A program made the translations under genes and the position numbers. From positions 3,410,001-3,474,000 of the forward strand of contig OY970288.1 in NCBI GenBank assembly GCA_963716085.1: 64,000 nt of DNA, written 5' to 3'. Positions 62,219 through 64,000 of this stretch are shown here, piece after piece (the first letter of the stretch is position 1; every line of letters begins with the position of its first letter). This stretch comes from Persicitalea sp963716085 (GTDB lineage: Bacteria > Bacteroidota > Bacteroidia > Cytophagales > Spirosomataceae). Under the pieces are notes generated by a model, which worked only from the letters and a program-made list of their open reading frames with translations, was not told the origin of the DNA and did no database searches.

Positions 62219-62727
62219 TCAATCATCCCAGTATCTCTCCTGCCAAATTCCGTTCTCATTCCTGTATATCATAACGGCCCCTATTCCGTATCCGTGCATC
62301 AACTTGCACCCTTTACCGTCAGGTAAGGATTATAATGAATTCCAAGACTCAGGTAAGATGGGGCCGCCGAGCCGATTTCCTCGGGAAAATACCCTTTTTC
62401 GCTTTTGTATTGATCTAACGTGTCTGCCAGTCGATCCATCTGATAATCCTGCAATTCGTTGACTGCCCAGAAAGAGATGCGTGGTACGACATAACAAGCA
62501 ATGATTGATAATATTCCAACCTGAGACCATAGCACCCACTTATTCCATTTTCTGATTTTTGCTATGACCCACAAAACCGGAAGTAGAATGATCAACACGG
62601 CCATTGGGATGAGCACCACTATCCCCAAGAAAGCTAAAATGAGGTTCAATATTGGAACATGAATTCCTACCAATCCTAGAAAGGATAAAAATAATGGAAT
62701 TCGGTAGGCAGGATGCTTTTTTTTCAT
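62219..62727 (-). pseudogene. Membrane protein with pilin-like tail, one-base frameshift
   Basis: From ATG 62727: two to three membrane helices (LFLSFLGLVGIHVPILNLILAFL, VLIPMAVLIILLPVLWVIAKI, VGILSIIACYVVPRISFWAV) and then DTLDQYKSEKGYFPEEIGSAAPSYLSLGIHYN. The first frame stops at 62299. One base more near 62320-62335 opens DGKGCKLMHGYGIGAVMIYR and a stop at 62219 (ending WQERYWDD), a natural continuation. Both halves are protein-like, so it is either a new pseudogene or a base error. No family named. The start overlaps the sulfatase end region closely (2 bp). Confidence 0.65.
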
Positions 62728-62729
62728 TC

Positions 62730-64000
62730 TCACTCCACCTCCCTCGCTACGCCCTCCCACTCCTTCCTCAACTTCTCAACCATTTTAGGATGCTTCGCCG
62801 CCACATCCGTCGTCTCATTCCGATCGTCCCGCAAATTATATAGTTCTTTCCCATCCACCAGCTTCCAGTCGTCGTGGCGCAGAGCGGTTTGCTCGCCATA
62901 CTTCCAGAAAATGCTACGGCTGAGTTTCTTGCCTTTGAAAAGTAGGTTGCCCAGATCCACGCCATCCACGAACTTCGGTTGAAGTTTATCGGTAAAACCG
63001 ACCACCGAGGCTAACGTGGGTAATAAGTCTACGTTGCAGACGGGCGAGTCGACAGTTTGGCCGCCCTTGATGCGGCTGGGCCACATCATCAGGGCCGGTA
63101 TGCGGATGCCGCCTTCCCAGAGCGTGGCTTTCTCGCCGCGTAGTCCGCCGTTGCTGGCGTGGCCGTAGTAGGTTTCGGAATAGCCGCCGTTGTCGGAGAT
63201 AAACCAGATCATGGTGTTTTCCAGCATCTTGTCTTTTTCTAATTTGTCCAGCAACACCCCGACCTGGTCGTCCAAGCTGGACACCATCGCGGCGTAGGTG
63301 CGGCGGTAGGGGTCGGAGATGTGGGCAAACTTTTCCATGTAGGCGGGTGGGGCTTGCAGGGAATTCATGACGGGAAAGCCCTCGTATTTCGTTACGTTCA
63401 GGGCCACGGTATGGTCGCGGACGTCGTCGGGGTCGGTCTTGCCGAAGTGCGGGGCATTGTAGGGCAGGTACAGGAAGAAGGGCGCGGCTTTGCCTTTCCG
63501 CTCGTCCAGAAAATCGGTGGCGTGGCGGGTGATGAGTTCGGTGGAATAGCCCGTTTCCACGGCGGGCTTGCCGTCAACGAACCAGTTGGCCCCCAGGCTG
63601 CCGTACACGTGCGTGAAGTAGTCGATGCAACCCGGCTTGAAGCCCGTGAAGGTATCGAAGCCGTGGCGCATGGGGGAGTCGTTTTCGTCTTTGGCCCCCA
63701 GGTGCCACTTTCCGAAGAGGGCGGTGACGTAGCCTTCCACTTTCAGGTATTCAGCCAGCGTGGTTTCCGACGGGTCGAGGTAGTTTTTGTCCAGCGGCAT
63801 GAGGGCCCTGGTGAGGTCGTGCTGCGAGCGCTGCGGGTAACGGCCCGTGAGCAGCGAAAAGCGCGAGGGCGTGCAGACCGGGGCCGCGACGTAGAAATCC
63901 GTAAAACGAATTCCCTGCTGGCCAATGCGGTCGATGTTGGGCGTGGGGATGTCGCCGCCGTAGCTGGTCAGGTCACCGTAGCCCAGGTCGTCGGCGTAGA
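62730..64000 (-). CDS. Sulfatase (N-terminus beyond the window)
   Basis: At least 423 residues, cut by the right edge; the frame enters at 63998. Metal site YADDLGYGD at the edge, then the active-site motif CTPSR (the Cys becomes formylglycine) with LLTGRYPQR. FGKWHLG, SDNGGYSETYYGHASNGGLRGEKATLWEGGIRIP and the C-terminal LVDGKELYNLRDDRNETTD follow. It is an arylsulfatase A-type enzyme probably acting on sulfated glycans. An internal ATG at 63800 is not the start. Codon choice and position suggest polysaccharide use together with SusC/SusD, but they are several genes apart. Confidence 0.93.
   Translation of the reverse strand, partial: YADDLGYGDLTSYGGDIPTPNIDRIGQQGIRFTDFYVAAPVCTPSRFSLLTGRYPQRSQHDLTRALMPLDKNYLDPSETTLAEYLKVEGYVTALFGKWHLGAKDENDSPMRHGFDTFTGFKPGCIDYFTHVYGSLGANWFVDGKPAVETGYSTELITRHATDFLDERKGKAAPFFLYLPYNAPHFGKTDPDDVRDHTVALNVTKYEGFPVMNSLQAPPAYMEKFAHISDPYRRTYAAMVSSLDDQVGVLLDKLEKDKMLENTMIWFISDNGGYSETYYGHASNGGLRGEKATLWEGGIRIPALMMWPSRIKGGQTVDSPVCNVDLLPTLASVVGFTDKLQPKFVDGVDLGNLLFKGKKLSRSIFWKYGEQTALRHDDWKLVDGKELYNLRDDRNETTDVAAKHPKMVEKLRKEWEGVAREVE

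Noticed and set aside
1..64000. CRISPR arrays, tRNA and rRNA genes
   Set aside because: No spaced direct repeats of 25-40 bp and no tRNA-like cloverleaf or rRNA motifs were noticed by eye; a program such as tRNAscan-SE was not run.

Overview
The window comes from a Bacteroidota chromosome, most likely the order Cytophagales (Spirosomataceae/Cytophagaceae type). The evidence is a SusC/SusD pair, a Por-type (T9SS) sorting tail on a CotH-like protein, several families largely confined to this phylum (DUF5690, DUF5723, DUF6268, BatA-type N-terminus), and promoters of the Bacteroidota form TTTG-N19/20-TAnnTTTG. Most of the DNA is about half G+C; the segment around 13-16 kb is visibly AT-rich and looks foreign. 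No tRNA, rRNA or CRISPR array was recognised.

Layout. 1-5 kb: end of a peptidylprolyl isomerase, envelope proteins (DUF6268, DUF2147), an NAD(P)H oxidoreductase and a nucleoside hydrolase. 5.2-10 kb: a minus-strand unit of four small outer-membrane barrel-like proteins followed by an NAD-dependent epimerase. A complete ISAs1-family element (8153-9390, 18-bp inverted ends, 10-bp target duplication) sits inside the signal-peptide codons of one of them. 10.1-12.9 kb: a Crp/Fnr regulator and a toxin-antitoxin cluster with two live pairs (UPF0175/DUF3368 and DUF2281/VapC) and decayed remains of others, separated by copies of a palindromic repeat. 12.9-16.0 kb: a TIR-domain protein and an AT-rich reverse transcriptase of the antiphage DRT type, with structured non-coding stretches on both sides of the RT gene. 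This is the best candidate for an undescribed system.

16-32 kb: S9 dipeptidyl peptidase, BatA-type membrane protein, Schlafen-like AlbA_2 protein, a membrane ferredoxin with an FAD/NAD oxidoreductase, AI-2E transporter, DUF5723, OmpA, DUF1328, guaA and a FrnE-like DsbA protein. 32-41 kb: a GMC dehydrogenase region (Tat-exported subunit 3, two GMC flavoproteins) with CotH, VOC, an acyltransferase and an alpha/beta hydrolase. 41-47 kb: two acidic proteins and the rimP-nusA-infB operon, with a promoter and a terminator-like hairpin in its leader. 47-64 kb: endonuclease/exonuclease/phosphatase family protein, DUF5690, DUF2254, an Lnt-like nitrilase, PhoD-type phosphatase, SusC/SusD, a sodium:solute symporter, a metallophosphoesterase, a DUF433/DUF5615 pair, and a sulfatase that runs off the end.

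Two cautions. Four genes (4076-4698, guaA, the GMC subunit 3, and 62219-62727) are each broken by one single-base indel although both halves are well conserved. This suggests base errors in the assembly, at least for guaA. Many coding regions also carry long open antisense frames because of base composition; these were left out.
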